Positions 1 to 12,857 of a stretch of DNA of 64,000 nucleotides are shown here, one piece after another. Position 1 is the first letter of the stretch. Every line of letters starts with the position of its first letter. The stretch spans positions 1 to 64,000 of the forward strand of contig JAUIRK010000155.1 in the NCBI GenBank assembly GCA_030549495.1, in the 5' to 3' direction. The notes under the pieces were generated by a model. That model was not told where the DNA came from. It searched no databases and was given only the letters and a program-made list of their open reading frames with translations. The position numbers and the translations under genes are program-made. The stretch comes from Nectonema munidae. Its lineage: Eukaryota > Nematomorpha > Nectonematoida > Nectonematidae.

Positions 1-122
1 GAAAATGGCGTCTTTCACACAGTGTATCTTATGTAATATCTTCCACTACTCAAAAGTCAAGAAGGTTTTGATATTGTTCTTAATACTTCTCACAGAATAA
101 TAAAAAGTCAAAGTATAATCGT

Positions 123-126
<4 letters not shown>

Positions 127-163
<37 letters not shown>
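127..163. repeat. poly(T) tract, 37 nt
   Basis: An uninterrupted run of 37 T lies about 100 nt before the LINE ORF1 start at 264. It may be the reverse-complement poly(A) tail of a retrotransposed copy to its left (1-126) or simple slippage. The sequence before it (1-126) shows no gene I can recognise. Confidence 0.9.
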
Positions 164-164
<1 letters not shown>

Positions 165-263
165 GTTTTCTTTTCTATGTTACTCTGTTCTTCACTCATT
201 TCTATTTTTTTAAATGTTTTTTACATGATTTCATACAGATAATTTTCTTAAAATATATTTTAT

Positions 264-1245
264 ATGGCAATTTTCATCAAAAGTTTAAAAAATATAATAA
301 GTAATATAGACAGCTTAACAAAAAAAGATATAAAAAAGGAACTAAGCACACTAATAGAATTTGCAAACGAATTTGAAAATTTAAATAAATTAATAGATTC
401 TCGTTTTATTAAAATAGAACAACACTTACCTATAGATTCTACCAATAAATATGATAAATCCTATTCACAAATTGTTGATAATTCTTTAAATTGTCAAAAA
501 ACTCAAACTCTATATTTAAAGCCTACAAACAAAAATATTTCAAAGGATTTGCTTAGTGAGGTGAAAAAAAGTTCTAGTGAAGCACTTTCTAATATTCCAA
601 TAAAAAGTATCAAACAAATAAAAGATACTATTAAGTTAGATTTCCCAGCAATAGTAAACTTAAATAGCGTAACAGAAAAATTATGCACTAATGAAAACTT
701 GAAAAATAATTTTAAAACAGTCAAAGCAAGAAAAATTTTACCAAAAATAATAATAAGAAATTTAGATCCTTCTATGTCAAAAGAAGAAATTCATGAATCA
801 ATCGTTACCAAAAATTCGTACATAAAAAAGATGATATAGATGCCAAAAAAACATTTAGTATGGTCTTTTTGGGAAAATGACTTTTCTAACGAAAAATCTA
901 AATTTATGGTATTTAGTGTTGATCCTGTGATAATGAGAAATATCTTTAATGCTGGTGATGTTTATATATAGGGTCCCAACAGCACAGAGTTGCTGACTTT
1001 TATCATTTAAAACAGTGTGGGAAAACTGTAGTAGATTTGGCCAGTACTACCTCGCAATGTAAAAATGAACCACTTGGTAGTTTTTATGTTGGAATCCTCA
1101 TGAACCCAATGGAACTGTGAAAAATTTTGGTTGAAGAGCATAAATGTAATAATTGTATTTTAAACAACTTGGATGATGTATCTCATTCAGCTTTAGTAAA
1201 GAATGTCCTATATACATTAAAAATATCGAATATTTGAAATCCATT
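264..1245 (+). pseudogene. LINE ORF1 (gag-like nucleic-acid binding protein), decayed
   Basis: The open part (264-839, 191 aa) starts MAIFIKSLKN and is rich in Lys, Asn and Ile. It ends in KIIIRNLDPSMSKEEIHESI, a pattern typical of LINE ORF1 proteins just before their RNA-binding and zinc-knuckle region. Beyond 839 the frame shifts, but a tail with CNNC, HSA and CPIY spacing can still be read to about 1240, as expected for the CCHC knuckles. The role in an active element would be binding of the LINE RNA. The start at 264 is the first ATG of the frame. Confidence 0.5.
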
Positions 1246-2207
1246 ATAAGTAATGCATAGCGATAATGATAGTTTAGGAGTTTTATAATTATTGTAATCT
1301 TTTGAATACTGAATATTTTAAAATTTTGAGTTGTATGAAAAAATTTCTTCTAATTATTTGGCAACATTCTGACTATTTAACTACTGAAAATGTTTGAATT
1401 TAATAAAATATAATGAGCATAAATATACAAGCATTGTCACATAAGATGTATGAATTGGAACATTTGATAGATTCTGATTCACAAAAAAAGGAAGCCCATA
1501 TCAAAAGTAATAGCAATATAAGGAACTTAGCTTAAAGATCTTTTCTTTGGATCAATTTATTGAAGATTATACTTTTTGTTCATTCTCATTCTTAGACTTA
1601 CTAAACATGCTGGTCTAGGCTTTCTTGTTCATAATAGCTTTGACCTTCAAAGTTTGCAATGAATATTTTATAGGCCATACCTATGAATCGTTTTCAATCG
1701 GAAATAGTTTTCCCTTCGTCCAAAAATTTGAAATTGCATAACTTCTACCGTCCCCTCCTCTCTCTCGTTTCTGCTTTGATATTTGAAGAAATTTCTTGTT
1801 TTTCGCAAAATAACATATCAGGGAATCATACTTCCATTTTTATGCGGAGATTTGGAATGTCAACTAACTGAATATTGCAAATGTATTAAATGGTTAAAGA
1901 GTTCGTCAATCTTTTTGCATCTAATTTTTGAAACCAGGCATAAATGGAATACCGCGCGAAGCCTCTTCCTCACTTCTAGATAACTTTTTCATACCTTTTG
2001 ATTAAATTAATACAAGCCTTTATATATCCTTCTTTTTATTTCTGATCACAGGTAATTTTATTATCTTTGTTGTCAACCGTCGTACTTAAAATAACTCACC
2101 ATTGGAAATTTTCAATGAAAAAACTGTTTATGCAGAAAATAAGAGGGTAAATTATGCTACACTGCCTATGAATTATTTTGACTCTCCTGAAGTTTTAATG
2201 GACCTCT

Positions 2208-3930
2208 ATGAATTATATCATTTCATCAGCTGTTGAAGAATGTAAGTATAAGATTAATGACAAAGGTAATAATAAATATAAATACAAAGTTAACAGTTGG
2301 ATGAGTCAAGAAATACTTAGCCTCATTAAAAAACGGGACAAATTGCACAAGAAGATGAAGAAATCTACGAATATTTGTGACATTAGGTTGAAGTTTGTTG
2401 AATTACGGAATGAAATAAAAAAAAAAAATAAAATTACAAAAAAAAAACTATTTCACTAAAGTCTTTCAAAATGCTCTCTCTCCCAAAAAAGATACTTGGT
2501 TAAATTTGAAAAAAATATTTAATAAAAAAAAATCAATCAATATGTTATTTCACGTTTGAAGAAGGAATTTTAACTGATGAGAATAAATTGGCGGAAATTT
2601 TGTAATCATTTTTCGGAAAGTACTAGTTCCCAGAAGAATAAAAATTGGCCTGAACAAAGATTTTCTGATAAAGAAGATTCTTTTTACTTGAAAATTTAAA
2701 CAAAAATGATATTATCATTCCTATAAATAAATTAAAGCCAAGAAAACTTGTGATATTTATGATATATCTATTTACAAACTGGTATTGATAAAAGAATATA
2801 TATTAGATTACTTAGTAATCGGTTTTAACTCTTGAAATTGAATTCAATACCTTTCCTGAGTCTTTGAAAATTAGCATTTTTATTACCAGTTTTTAAAATT
2901 AAAATTTTACAATTTTTAATTGAAAATTATAGAGAATAATTAGTTTAATTTCGACTTTTTCAAAAATATTTGAAAAAATTTTACATTCCCAAATTTTATC
3001 ATATTTAGAAAAGCACAAATTTTTATACAATTATCAGTTTGCTTTTAGGAAAGGATATAATACCGAACATTTCATGCATTATTCATTGAAAAAGTTCAAA
3101 ATTATTTAGAAAGATCCGATGAAGTTGTAGCAATCTTTTTAGATTTTCAGAAAGCATTTGATAGTATTTCGCATTCTTTGCTTATTGAAAAATTAATCCA
3201 TATAGGTTTCTCATTTTCAGCTATAGAATTTTTTAAATCATACCTTTCGTTCCGACAACAAATAGTTTGCATTAATCAAAGCATGTCTTCTTCAAAACCC
3301 GTATATTGCGGCATTCCATTTTCGATTCTAGGTATTCTAATTTTTTTCTATTTATATAAACGGCATCCCTAGTTCAAACCCAAAATTTGAATTCCTATTT
3401 TATTTGCAGACGATATTACATTGCTTTTGCCTCTTTCAATAAATTGATAAGAACAATGAAACAATATTTGAATCAATTAAGAATAATTTTTTGAAAGTAG
3501 AAGAATTGTATCGTAACTTTTTAAGTTTGAACCGTAAAAAGTCAAAAATGATGTTTTCTCAAACAAAAAGTGCAAAAGTTGTGAGATGAATACAGATATA
3601 TTTGAAATTGAGTTAGTAAGCAAATATAATTATCTAGGACTGTATATAAACAATCAACTTACATGGACTGATCATCAAAACTATATTTCTAAAAAGATGA
3701 ATTGTAATTTAGGTATACTAAGACGATACAAAAATTATTTTGATGTAAAAATAAAATTAATGTTATACAAAGCCTTAGTTTTACCGCATCTTAATTATAG
3801 CCTTGTTAATTGGGGATATTTAAAATTTGGAAAAAAAAGTTTTACAAAAGAAAATTATTAGAAATGTGTTAAAAATTTGTTACAGGCATCATATAAAGTT
3901 TTCGAAAAATTTGAATTTATGAATTTTTAA
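2208..3930 (+). pseudogene. LINE ORF2 reverse transcriptase region, decayed
   Basis: Between 2208 and 2459 is a basic linker (NSWMSQEILSLIKKRDKLHK) of the kind found between LINE endonuclease and RT. RT block 2/3 reads FLDFQKAFDSISHSLLIEKL at about 3136. A block like GIPxSILG is near 3310 and the catalytic FADD is at about 3403. The C-terminal part (3586-3861) contains YNYLGLYINNQLTW and LYKALVLPHLNYSLVNWG, which are standard for Jockey/CR1/I-group LINEs. Frameshifts separate these pieces. Confidence 0.75.
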
Positions 3931-4639
3931 AATTAATAAAAATTTAAAAAAATTGCAACTATCCAAGTTCATTTAAAAATATTTTAAATAAACTTTTTAA
4001 AATATTTTTTGCTTGGCAAACCTTCAAAACAGAGTTAAACATAAAATTATCAGAAAACGTTTTAAAAACATTTTCCATTTTTTAAGAAATGTAATGTATT
4101 TACATTCACATCAATGATGATGTGTAAACAGTTCATAAAACACAAATCGAAAACAGTGGATAAATATCCATTTTATATATAAAACATAAAATAAAGCATT
4201 ATTTTAAAACGAGTGCAAATTTTTTCAGCATAAATGAAGCATTTACTTTTAAGAAGATAGAATAAATTACTAATATATATAATAAAGAGAAAAGGTCTAA
4301 GAATAGATCCCGGACTCCTAGAGTAACTAGAGATATTTTGGAGAAGAAATCATTGAAGAAAACAAACTGGTGTCTATTATTGAGAAATATTTGACCTTAA
4401 ACTGACACAGAAAAGTTTGTATAGAAGAAGTTCTTGTAATTAGTTATATCAAAAGCTTTTGATAAGTTCAGTAGGGCGAATAAGAGGGAGGATGTACTAG
4501 TTTCGGTAGAGCTGACTCATAAGTCATAACTTAGATTCGATAGAAAAAACAAAATAATATCTAATCTCAGTTTACAGATTTTTTTAAATATATGATAAAT
4601 ATCACTTTATATCAAAATAAGTTTCCTATTTACAAAATA

Positions 4640-4815
4640 ATAAAGCCTTTTGAAATTAATTTAATTTTCAGAGATATTTTTATTTAAAAAAATCAATCAG
4701 AGGTTCGATCTTCTAAGAGGAGATAAACTTCAGAGTTGAGATCATATTGCAAGATATGCAATATGCCTTACGGCTGAAAGTGCTTTGGTAACCAACCAAA
4801 GCAATCAACCCTAAT
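4640..4815. repeat. Small repeat sharing a core with the foldback element at 42667-42936
   Basis: The stretch GCCTTACGGCTGAAAGTGC at about 4766, followed by TTTGGTAACC, is matched by GCCTTACGACCGAAAGTGC at about 42788, followed by TTTGATATCC. A GGTTCGATCTTC motif at 4701 looks like a pol III B box, so a SINE origin is possible, but I see no convincing A box. The stretch 3930-4640 before it is AT-rich with no gene. Confidence 0.35.
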
Positions 4816-7337
4816 TTAATAAATAAAATGAAAACAGCATCTTTATTCTTCAAAAAAATCATTGACTTTAACTATTTCTTTATTTCAAACTAAGCGTCTT
4901 CAACTTCACAACACACAGATTTTATCTCTTATATACATTTTAATAATGATTTTCTTTTTATCCAAACCTTTAATGTCAATGTGGTAAATCGGATTTTTGT
5001 CATGACAATCTTTTAAGAATTTGAAAATTTCTAGGACTATTGAAGTACTAATTTTTTTATTTTATACAAAAAGTAATTTATTCTTCTTGTAATTTTGAAG
5101 ATAGTTAGTAATTCTAAAATAAAAGTAAGAAGGTAAAATTAGAACTACACGACATTGTAGACTGATAAAAAAAAGTAATAATAAATCCAGATTCAGATAT
5201 TCTTTTATCTGATAATCGGAAAATTGTAGTACATAATTTAATATATTAGATAAAGTTATATCTATGCTATAAAAAAGAGATGTGTTTAAGTACGTTATAA
5301 AGTTTATAAATAGATAATATTGGGATGTGTAAAGCTAACCGTTTGAATATATGACAAACCTTAGATATGATAGTTCTCCAATCCTAAATATTGACATTTC
5401 AATTAAAAAAATAATTAATTTCATATATATTTTACATTTTTGAAAATAGACGGTGATTAGAAGAAGGGGAGAAGGTTCATTTTTTTTACTTATATGTTAT
5501 ATCGAGAGAGGAAGGATTAAAATTTTTTAGATTTAAATGTATCCCTCATAAGTGCGAAACGATATTTAGTTAGAGAGTTTGTCAATATAGACATCAACTC
5601 GTTATCGACCAGAATAATCAGACAATATCTAACGTAAAGCAGAAGATTTGTAATTGAAAATATCGCCCTTGAAGACAAGATATTTATTAATAAGGAACGG
5701 AAAGTCCACTCACAAGCCAAACAAGTCTTTTAATCATATAAAAAGATATAAATTAAAAAAATTCACAATTATTGGTAGAGCGAAAAGCCTTTCACACACA
5801 CCCCCTTACCCACGGGTGTGCGCTCCTGTTTGTACCGAACTTTGCCATTAGCATATGGAAATACCGAGATCACCACTCAACATGCTTAATAAAGCTATTA
5901 TTATCTTTTCTTATTGTTTTTCTGCAGTTATTGAAACTGATGCATTTCATCTCAGATATGCACTAGAGACCAAATAACCTAAATTACATGGCTTTTAGCA
6001 AGTATCCACATAAATTTTTCGGTTATAAAAAAAATTTTAAAAAAGGAAAATAACAAATTTTTCTTTTTTTTTGTCCTAAAATTTTTAAACAAACAATTTA
6101 TGATAAATAATAAAAACAGTTATAATTCCAATATTTGAATAAATTATTCAAAAAAATTATTCTTTTATTTATTTGTTTCCATTTTAGCATTTTTTTACTT
6201 CACTAAAATAAATAGGTTGGCAGTCTCCTATAAAGAAAAATAGGTCTATTGAAAACATTTTTATATTTAAAGCCTTTTTATTCGTAAATTAAAAGGGGTT
6301 TTATGAATGATATTGAAAAATAAGATTTCTCCTAATTATAAAAATTCATCAAAATATATAGTTTTCAATATTTCTAGTAAATTATCAGAAAACAAAAAAA
6401 AATTTTAAATGCCAAAAACGAAGAAAATATTCCATAGAAATCAAGAAAATACAAAATTATACAGTTGGCTACCTCTAATCTGGAATTCACTAATTTGGTC
6501 CTTCGTTAATCCGGCGCTTTAATTATTCCAAAAATCGTTAATTTAGTAAAATTATTGAATGATTGATTCAATTAACAGCTGAGCTTTTTGAAGGTTTAGA
6601 AAATAAAAGTTTTATAAATGAAGAACTAATGGGTCTTTATATCTTGCAAGAAAGACTAATTAGATAAACGATCTAAGCATCTAAAACAATAAGTATAAAA
6701 AATGTTCAAAAAATTGTTTACACCCAGTAGAATCAGTACATTTGGAAACGAACTTACAAATTCTAATGAACAATAATTTTTTGTTGTACTTTGGGTATTA
6801 AACTGACATCTGACATTAATTTTAGTTGGAATCAAGTTAGTGAGAGAAATCGAGTAAGCAAGTGTGATTTTTTTGTTAAAATAAGAATAACTAATTCTAA
6901 AAGTCCGAATCCCAATCATTCTGAATTAGTGATGGTCGACTGACTGTTTGAAAATAGAGAACATGAGAGTATCCTTTATGATATCTCTCTGTATCTGTTC
7001 ACAATACCTATTGGAGATATGTTAGCAGCAGATTTCATATTATAATCACTAGATGTGTAAGTTTAGTCATTATCAAATCAATGCATCGCAAAATTAGCCA
7101 ATCAAAGAGTAAAGGAATGTCGAAACATGCGCTGAAACTGGTGGTAATTATGTGAAAGTCTCTTATATGCGATAAGTTGGTTTTCATCTTACAACAAATT
7201 TGCTTTTAGGGCTCTTGCTCTTTTTGAGAATTTCCTTATATTCAGGCTATTTCTAATCAAATTAATTATGAAGGAAGGGTAAATACCTTAAATCTGTGTT
7301 TTGGTAAGCATTTCGTTATAATGACGTTTGCTATAAC
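4816..7337. other. Gene-free AT-rich stretch with degraded transposon pieces
   Basis: No ORF here resembles a known protein. Two pieces are recognisable. Positions 5597-5660 are the reverse complement of the right half of the TTAA-type MITEs described at 58101-58345 (CGACCAGAATAATCAGAC). Positions 6470-6525 (ATCTGGAATTC, CTTCGTTAATCCGGCGC) resemble a pogo/Tigger terminal repeat. The minus ORF at 6656-6919 matches nothing I recognise. Confidence 0.5.
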
Positions 7338-7576
7338 CAGGGCTGAAGAGTCGGGGCAGGGGGGACTCTAGCTCCTAGTACTTACAAAATTTCGACTCCA
7401 GCTCAGAATACATAAAAAAAATCCATCCGACTGCAAATATAAACTTAATAAATTCAACAACTCTAAGAAATGTCACTCCACATCCTTACAAAAATGAAAC
7501 TTTTTTTTCTTCATTTAAAGTACTTAAAAAACTGACTTCGACTTTTAAATTTTATTTGATATAGACTCCAACTTTT
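7338..7576. mobile_element. hAT-type MITE, 239 bp, 8-bp TSD GCTATAAC
   Basis: The sequence GCTATAAC occurs on both sides (7330-7337 and 7577-7584). The left end reads CAGGGCTGAAGAGTCGGGG. The body contains several GACTCC/GACTTCGACT repeats, like the MITE at 26194-27816. An 8-bp duplication and a CAGGG end are hAT hallmarks. No coding capacity. Confidence 0.65.
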
Positions 7577-9346
7577 GCTATAACTGGTTCACTGTATTTA
7601 CTTGATTAAGTATTGCTTCGCCTTGTCGAATAGAAAGTACTTTTCTCTCCTTCAAGAAATAAGCACATTACTAAATTTCATTGCTATGAAGTAAAACTTT
7701 TTAACGACGGAGTTATATTTGTCAATTCATATTTTGTCTACATCTGTTTCAGTTTTGAATTGGGTTTGAGGCAAACAATAATTCTTTGATGTACTCACTT
7801 TAGTTGTATATCTTGAGTCTTTACTTTTAGTCTGTAATTTCAGATTTGTTATTTTCTATTTTTAGAATTTTAGCTTTTAATTGTGGCCTACAAAAGCTCA
7901 GATAACCGAAGTTTTTAACAAATTAAAGTCTAATCCTTCAAATAAGGTATTTTATTCGCTCAAAAATTTCAATGTATTTTTGAAACGGTACAAAAATGAT
8001 CTTTTACAATGTTATTGCTAAATGAGTCTATGTTTGTTTTTTTGTGTCAAATCTGCATCTCACTCAAATTTATATCCTTTTTTCCTTTTTTTTTTATTAT
8101 TATTTTTTCTATCTTTTGGCATTGATATGTTTTATACCATCCTTTAAATTATAATCTTGATATTGAATCTTTTTGGGAACTAGAAGAACTCTGTTGTTGT
8201 TGTTAGCCCCTAGATTATACTATCTTTATATGAGTATAATCTATCAGTTCAAAACAAAGCTTTGTTTAACCCATTTACGACCAATGTTCCTATTTTGGAA
8301 CATAAGTAATTTCATCTTCGTCTGCTTTTTTCAATGACTTTGAATATAAATCGTCTGCGTTTTTTTAGATATCGTCTGCTTTGCTTGGTCTTAAACTGAG
8401 AGAGTATTTCCATAAAAGCAAATACTCTCAGGGAAAAGTGTAGAATTTTGTTACACTTTCGCAGCAGCAGCGATAAACCAGTGTAATTTCAGCCAACCCG
8501 CAAAAATCCACCATAAGGTACTGCTGGCTTAGAAGAACTCTCATAAGGAAGAAAAAGAACTTTTTTTTTAGTTTGTAGGTTGTTTACTTTTTTTACTTGG
8601 ATATAGAAGCGTTATTCTTGACCATTTATTATAGAGTAAATGCTACTATAATGTAATAAAAGAGATATAACTATTTATCTCCATAATGTTTATTATAGAG
8701 ATCATTAGTAGAATTTGACCGATAATAATGTGAAATCTGCTTGTCAAAGTGAAGTTCATAAAAACTGCGAATTTTTACCAGCCCTATTCTACACACTCAG
8801 TTCAGATTTAGATATTTTATTTTAGGCTTCTTAGAAATAAAACAATCTAAATTCACTTTCAACATTAATCTAAAATATTATTTTTCTATTTAAATGCTAT
8901 TGAGAGTATTTCCAATAATTATCATTTTAAAATGAACAGCAGGTTTATTAAACACAAAAATCAAAACACATCATGCTTTATTGTGTTAAATAAAAGCTAG
9001 TTTTATATAAGTAAGTATCAAAAATTATAGCTTTAAATTATTAGATAATTTAAAGTTTATATATATATTTTGTGAATAATATAGATTATCAAATGATGAG
9101 TAGAGTGATTAATAAGGACTGGACCCTGGAAGGCAATAGGAATTCTGTGAAACAATAACTATTTCATTAATCTGTTTGTGTGATACCTGCAAATCTTCGA
9201 ATTTTTAATTTCCATAATATTTTTGGATATTACGAGCACATTTTCTCGATGCATCTTCCTAAAAATATTCGATATACCCGATTCTTTTTTCTTAATAATC
9301 CACATATCACCTCCTTTACTTGTATATGTCACATTTAATGTTTTAG
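7577..9346. other. Gene-free stretch before the ArfGAP exon
   Basis: Contains the piggyBac-type MITE at 8270-8395, followed immediately by a hairpin (CTGAGAGAGTATTT paired with AAATACTCTCAG, 8396-8430). The rest is AT-rich DNA. No exon could be supported. Confidence 0.5.
8270..8395 (+). mobile_element. piggyBac-type MITE, right end lost
   Basis: A TTAA at 8266-8269 is followed by CCCATTTACGACCAAT and then the dyad GTTCCTATTTTGGAAC. The body is almost identical to the complete 123-bp copy at 41322-41444, including ATCGTCTGCTTTGCTTGGTC. The last nine or so bases and the right TTAA are missing, and a hairpin sequence starts there instead. Non-coding. Confidence 0.8.
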
Positions 9347-9538
9347 GTTTGCTTTGAATGTAATAGCCAAAATCCCACGTGGTGCTCCATTACATATGGT
9401 GTGTTCTTGTGTATCGATTGCTCTGCCATTCATCGATCTTTGGGCGTTCATATTTCCGTCATCCTATCTTCTCAACTGGACACCGCTTGGACGTGGCTTC
9501 AATTGAGGGCAATGCAGGTTGGAGGAAACGCAAAAGCG
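9347..9538 (+). pseudogene. Isolated ArfGAP-domain exon (ARFGAP2/3-like), probably a gene fragment
   Basis: The 64 codons between a 3' splice site (TTTTAG at 9341-9346) and a 5' splice site (GCG followed by GTAACT at 9539) encode the core of an ArfGAP domain. It has zinc ligands VCFEC and LCIDC, then [20 protein letters not shown] and [13 protein letters not shown]. ArfGAPs stimulate GTP hydrolysis by Arf on Golgi membranes. The catalytic arginine of HRSLG is present, but the usual second arginine (FIRS) is replaced (VILS). The exon boundaries match those expected in the ARFGAP2/3 family, but I found no neighbouring exons before or after. It is therefore either a duplicated exon or a remnant of a lost gene. 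Read-through beyond 9538 gives no family sequence. Confidence 0.65.
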
Positions 9539-10740
9539 GTAACTCTTTTGCTGATCAATTCCAATGAGAAAGGAGTCCAACATTTTCGTCTACAAATTGA
9601 AACGTTTGCAATATTCAGAATTAGATTCAACTCTTGATCGAATATTCCTTCAAGTGTGCTCTTGAATCTCATTTATTATTTGATCTGGAATGACAGCCAT
9701 TCTTCTCCAGTTGGTGTAAAGTATAAAGTATCCTGTTCCCTTATTGTCCCAAAAATGTTAGCATTAGTGTTTTCATCGACAAGCACAATCTAGAGCGCGT
9801 GTTAAAAATTGATAAAGAACTTACATTTTTTACTAACTTGAATACATCTAGGTTATGCTTTTTTGATAACGTTTATTTAGATAAAGTTGATTAATTTATT
9901 ATTCTGCCAAAAATATATAAATTTAAAGGTAATGAAAATAACATGCATATTAATTGAGCATGATTAGGAAACCTGTTATTATGCCAACATTTATGGAATT
10001 TGAGCGATGAGGTTACTCATTTATCACTATTAGAGGCACCCTTCCTTACTCACTCCCCTAATATAAAGTTAATAAATGTGCAATTAGTGTTTTGCAGGTT
10101 CGCATGATACAAGTATTATATATAACAACATCCTTGTAATATTTCGCATTATACTTTTGAATGTGCCCTTCTCTTACTTGTAAGTGCATCGATTTTTAAA
10201 TCTAACTTGAAACTGAATACAAATTATATTTCGATTCTTCAACAAACTTCATCACTTTTTCTATCCTTACAATTTTATTACAAATTCTTTCATTTTTTTA
10301 TGAATGCAGAAGCAAGCAAGTGCACTACGATCATATCCATCATCCAAAAATAATCTATAAAGCTAAAGGAACGAACTACCTACATTTAATCTTATATTGT
10401 ATTTATTGTTTCTTAGTTTTTTCCATAATTCAGACTTTCTTTCAGACAATGGTTTTCTAAAATTAATCTTGAACTTTCTTTTTCAATGAGTTTTTGTATA
10501 ACTTAAGCAAACGAATTTTATTTTATGGGACACTGGTTGTCCCAATGTTCCTGAAAGGGCTCTAAAAGCATTGTTTGCATCCATTATAATCAGTGATTAA
10601 ATATTTTCCGATATATCCTCATTTCAAAATTCTATTTGTGTGTTCCCATTTTCAAATGGGAAGTTTCAAAACAACCAGGTTTTATAAAAAAAAATTTGTA
10701 TATTAGTTATTTAATTGTTTTAATTTTATTTTAAATAGGA
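9539..10740. other. Gene-free stretch after the ArfGAP exon
   Basis: AT-rich sequence in which I found no further ArfGAP exon, no RNA gene and no clear repeat. Confidence 0.4.
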
Positions 10741-12660
10741 ACCATTATAAGTTATATAATTTATTTGAGCCGTTTTCTGGACTTTTATAAATTATATAAG
10801 AATAAATTCCCAAAATCCTTTGAATTTGACACAGATACTTTTGATGTATTGTTTAAAAGAACAATTAAGGGTATATATAATTTTTTTATCAATTTTTTGA
10901 AAATTTTACGTTATATGTTTAAAGGATCAAAAAAAGCGACCATTTGCCGAACCCATGAAATCATGTCCCAGACAACGGTTCTGAGTTCAGCCGAGATAAA
11001 TATATATTTAATAGGAATGGAAACTCATAAATAAAAATAATCAAAAAGACACCTTCAAATAAAAATGTTTGTCAAATAAGGGATTATCTTATAAAATTTT
11101 TATCTGTTAATGCCCAAAGAGTAGGAGTGGCCATTATTTGACCATCTCCAAATTTGAAGAAGCACAAAGACATAATAAATGTTTAGTGATAAGATTTAAA
11201 TCCCATAAAAATGAAAGAAGAGGCCCGGCAATAATGTCTATTAGTGCCGGGTTATATGAACAGATGAAAATCTACTTGAAGTAAGCTTTATGTTTGATTG
11301 CTTTATGTTCATTCACTTTATTAATTTTGTTTTTAGTCAATGGAGAAAAAAATTTTCTAGCGAAAATAATTATTTTTTTACAACAATAACAAACAAAAAA
11401 TTATCAACCTCATACGTAGGAAGAATTTTTTCTTCGTATTATATTTTTTTTATGTTTTAAAACTCTAATTTTAAACAGATATGCAAAAGCTGTACTCAAT
11501 AAAAGTATAAACAATCACTTACTAAGGAAGTCCTTAGTAACGTATTTTAAATATAACTACGAAGAACAATTGCCAGATTTGGCCAATGTTATGAACCATT
11601 CAGAAAAAACTCAAAAAATGTATATAATTAATTATATATATATTTTTTTTAATTTATTTTTTTAGGTATTATGATCATACCGACGAGATGATCAGTAATG
11701 AAATATCTCAGACCAAAATAAACAAAGTTCTAGAAAGGCTGACAATCTTCTAAAAAGAACAGTAATTAGTTCTTCTTCTTTTCAAATGTACATTTATTTT
11801 TTTGTTAGAAGAAAGCAAAATTGTAAAATTCAAAGAAGATTATACGGATAGTAGTTCTTCAGATTCAGAAGATTTCATAAAAAAAAAGTAAATTTAGTTT
11901 ATTTAAACAATCTTGTTATTTATTTAAATATTAATTTATTTGTAGTAGCTCCAAGCACAAAAATAAAATTCCTGCCTTTCAATACTCACAATTCCTCTCC
12001 AACTCATCAATATTTTCAATCTTCTAATTTACCATCCTCTTCTTCACATCCTCCTCCTTCACCATCCTCTTCTTCACATCCTCTCCTCCTTCACCATCCT
12101 CTTCTTCACATCATCCTCCATCATCACCTCTTGAAGAAACTTTACATCCGCTTCCACAATCTCCCATTTATTCATCATCGTCGACAATTTCTACACATAC
12201 TCCTCCAACATCGTCAATTTTCCAACGTCAAAGCTTAAATCTATCTACACCTTCGTATTCCCTTTCACCTCCTCAAGTGACTCCATCTCCTAATAACACT
12301 ATTCCTCAATACAATTCTCCTCCTACCACATCAAACAATCCGAAAAGGCTTTCGGGAAGTCTTAATGATATAAATATTTCATTAATTTCCGAAGAGAGCC
12401 ATTTGTGCAATCAATTTCTTAAAGTTAGATTGGACAAAGGGTTGGTGGACAAATATTTAAAAAAAAAACAAAAATGAAGCTTTTTCCTTTACCAAAAGCG
12501 ACAAAGAAATCATTAAAATTTTTCAAAATTATATAATTTCTGCCTGCATATACCTATATGAAGTGAAAGAGGAGATGTCAAAAAATAATTGCCTTTCAAA
12601 ATACAACAGCAAGCAACTTTATGATAAAGTTAAGTGGATAATAAAAAAAATTAAAAAATG
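10741..12660 (+). mobile_element. Decayed intron-bearing gene with tyrosine-recombinase-like motifs (Crypton-type?)
   Basis: Several exon-like segments read in one direction with good splice sites. Segment 11060-11280 carries RDYLIKFLSVNAQRVGV and then SHKNERRGPAIMSIS. It joins in phase to 11480-11617, which carries NNHLLRKSLVTYF and then NHSEKTQKM, and the next segment at 11666 begins with Tyr. The order R, then K in a beta-hairpin, HxxR, then H-S-x-x-T-x-x-x-Y matches the catalytic boxes of tyrosine recombinases. After this come an acidic SSSSDSED segment (11812-11888), a Ser/Pro-rich stretch with short repeats (about 11990-12300), and a helical Lys-rich tail ending near 12660. The frame is broken in a few places, so this copy is a fossil. 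Whether it is a Crypton-like transposon or a domesticated gene cannot be decided from one copy. Confidence 0.45.
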
Positions 12661-12839
12661 AATTGTTTTTTATGTTCAATTTTTTTTTATATATTTATAC
12701 AAAATTATTATATTAATTTTTTTATAGTTGATTCTGACTCAGTTTTAAGCGTAGATTCCGAATCTGCAATCAGAATATGAATATCTCTTCTAATTACAAA
12801 GTTAGTAAATTTTGTCACTAACTGACCTTTTTTCCCTAG

Positions 12840-12857
12840 GGGGGGGGGGGGGGGGGT
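12840..12857. repeat. poly(G) tract
   Basis: A run of about 18 G. Similar G or C runs recur next to transposon ends in this window (21027, 24017, 25568, 38964, 55505). Confidence 0.85.

Larger units (their letters stand above)
264..4210 (+). mobile_element. Decayed LINE retrotransposon, Jockey/CR1-like group, near full length
   Basis: The parts of a two-ORF LINE appear in the right order on the plus strand. An ORF1 begins at 264. A cysteine-rich tail with a KCNNC motif lies near 1145. An endonuclease-like start (SINIQAL, then ELEHLI) lies near 1411. A CGDL motif follows near 1840. A lysine-rich linker ORF (2208-2459) leads to reverse transcriptase blocks from about 3060, and the 3' end near 4200 is unclear. 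The open frame is broken in many places, so the copy is inactive. The clade assignment rests only on the style of the RT motifs and is tentative. Confidence 0.7.

Noticed and set aside
4690-4720. tRNA gene suggested by GGTTCGATCTTC
   Set aside because: No acceptor or anticodon stem could be folded and no A box is present at the right distance.
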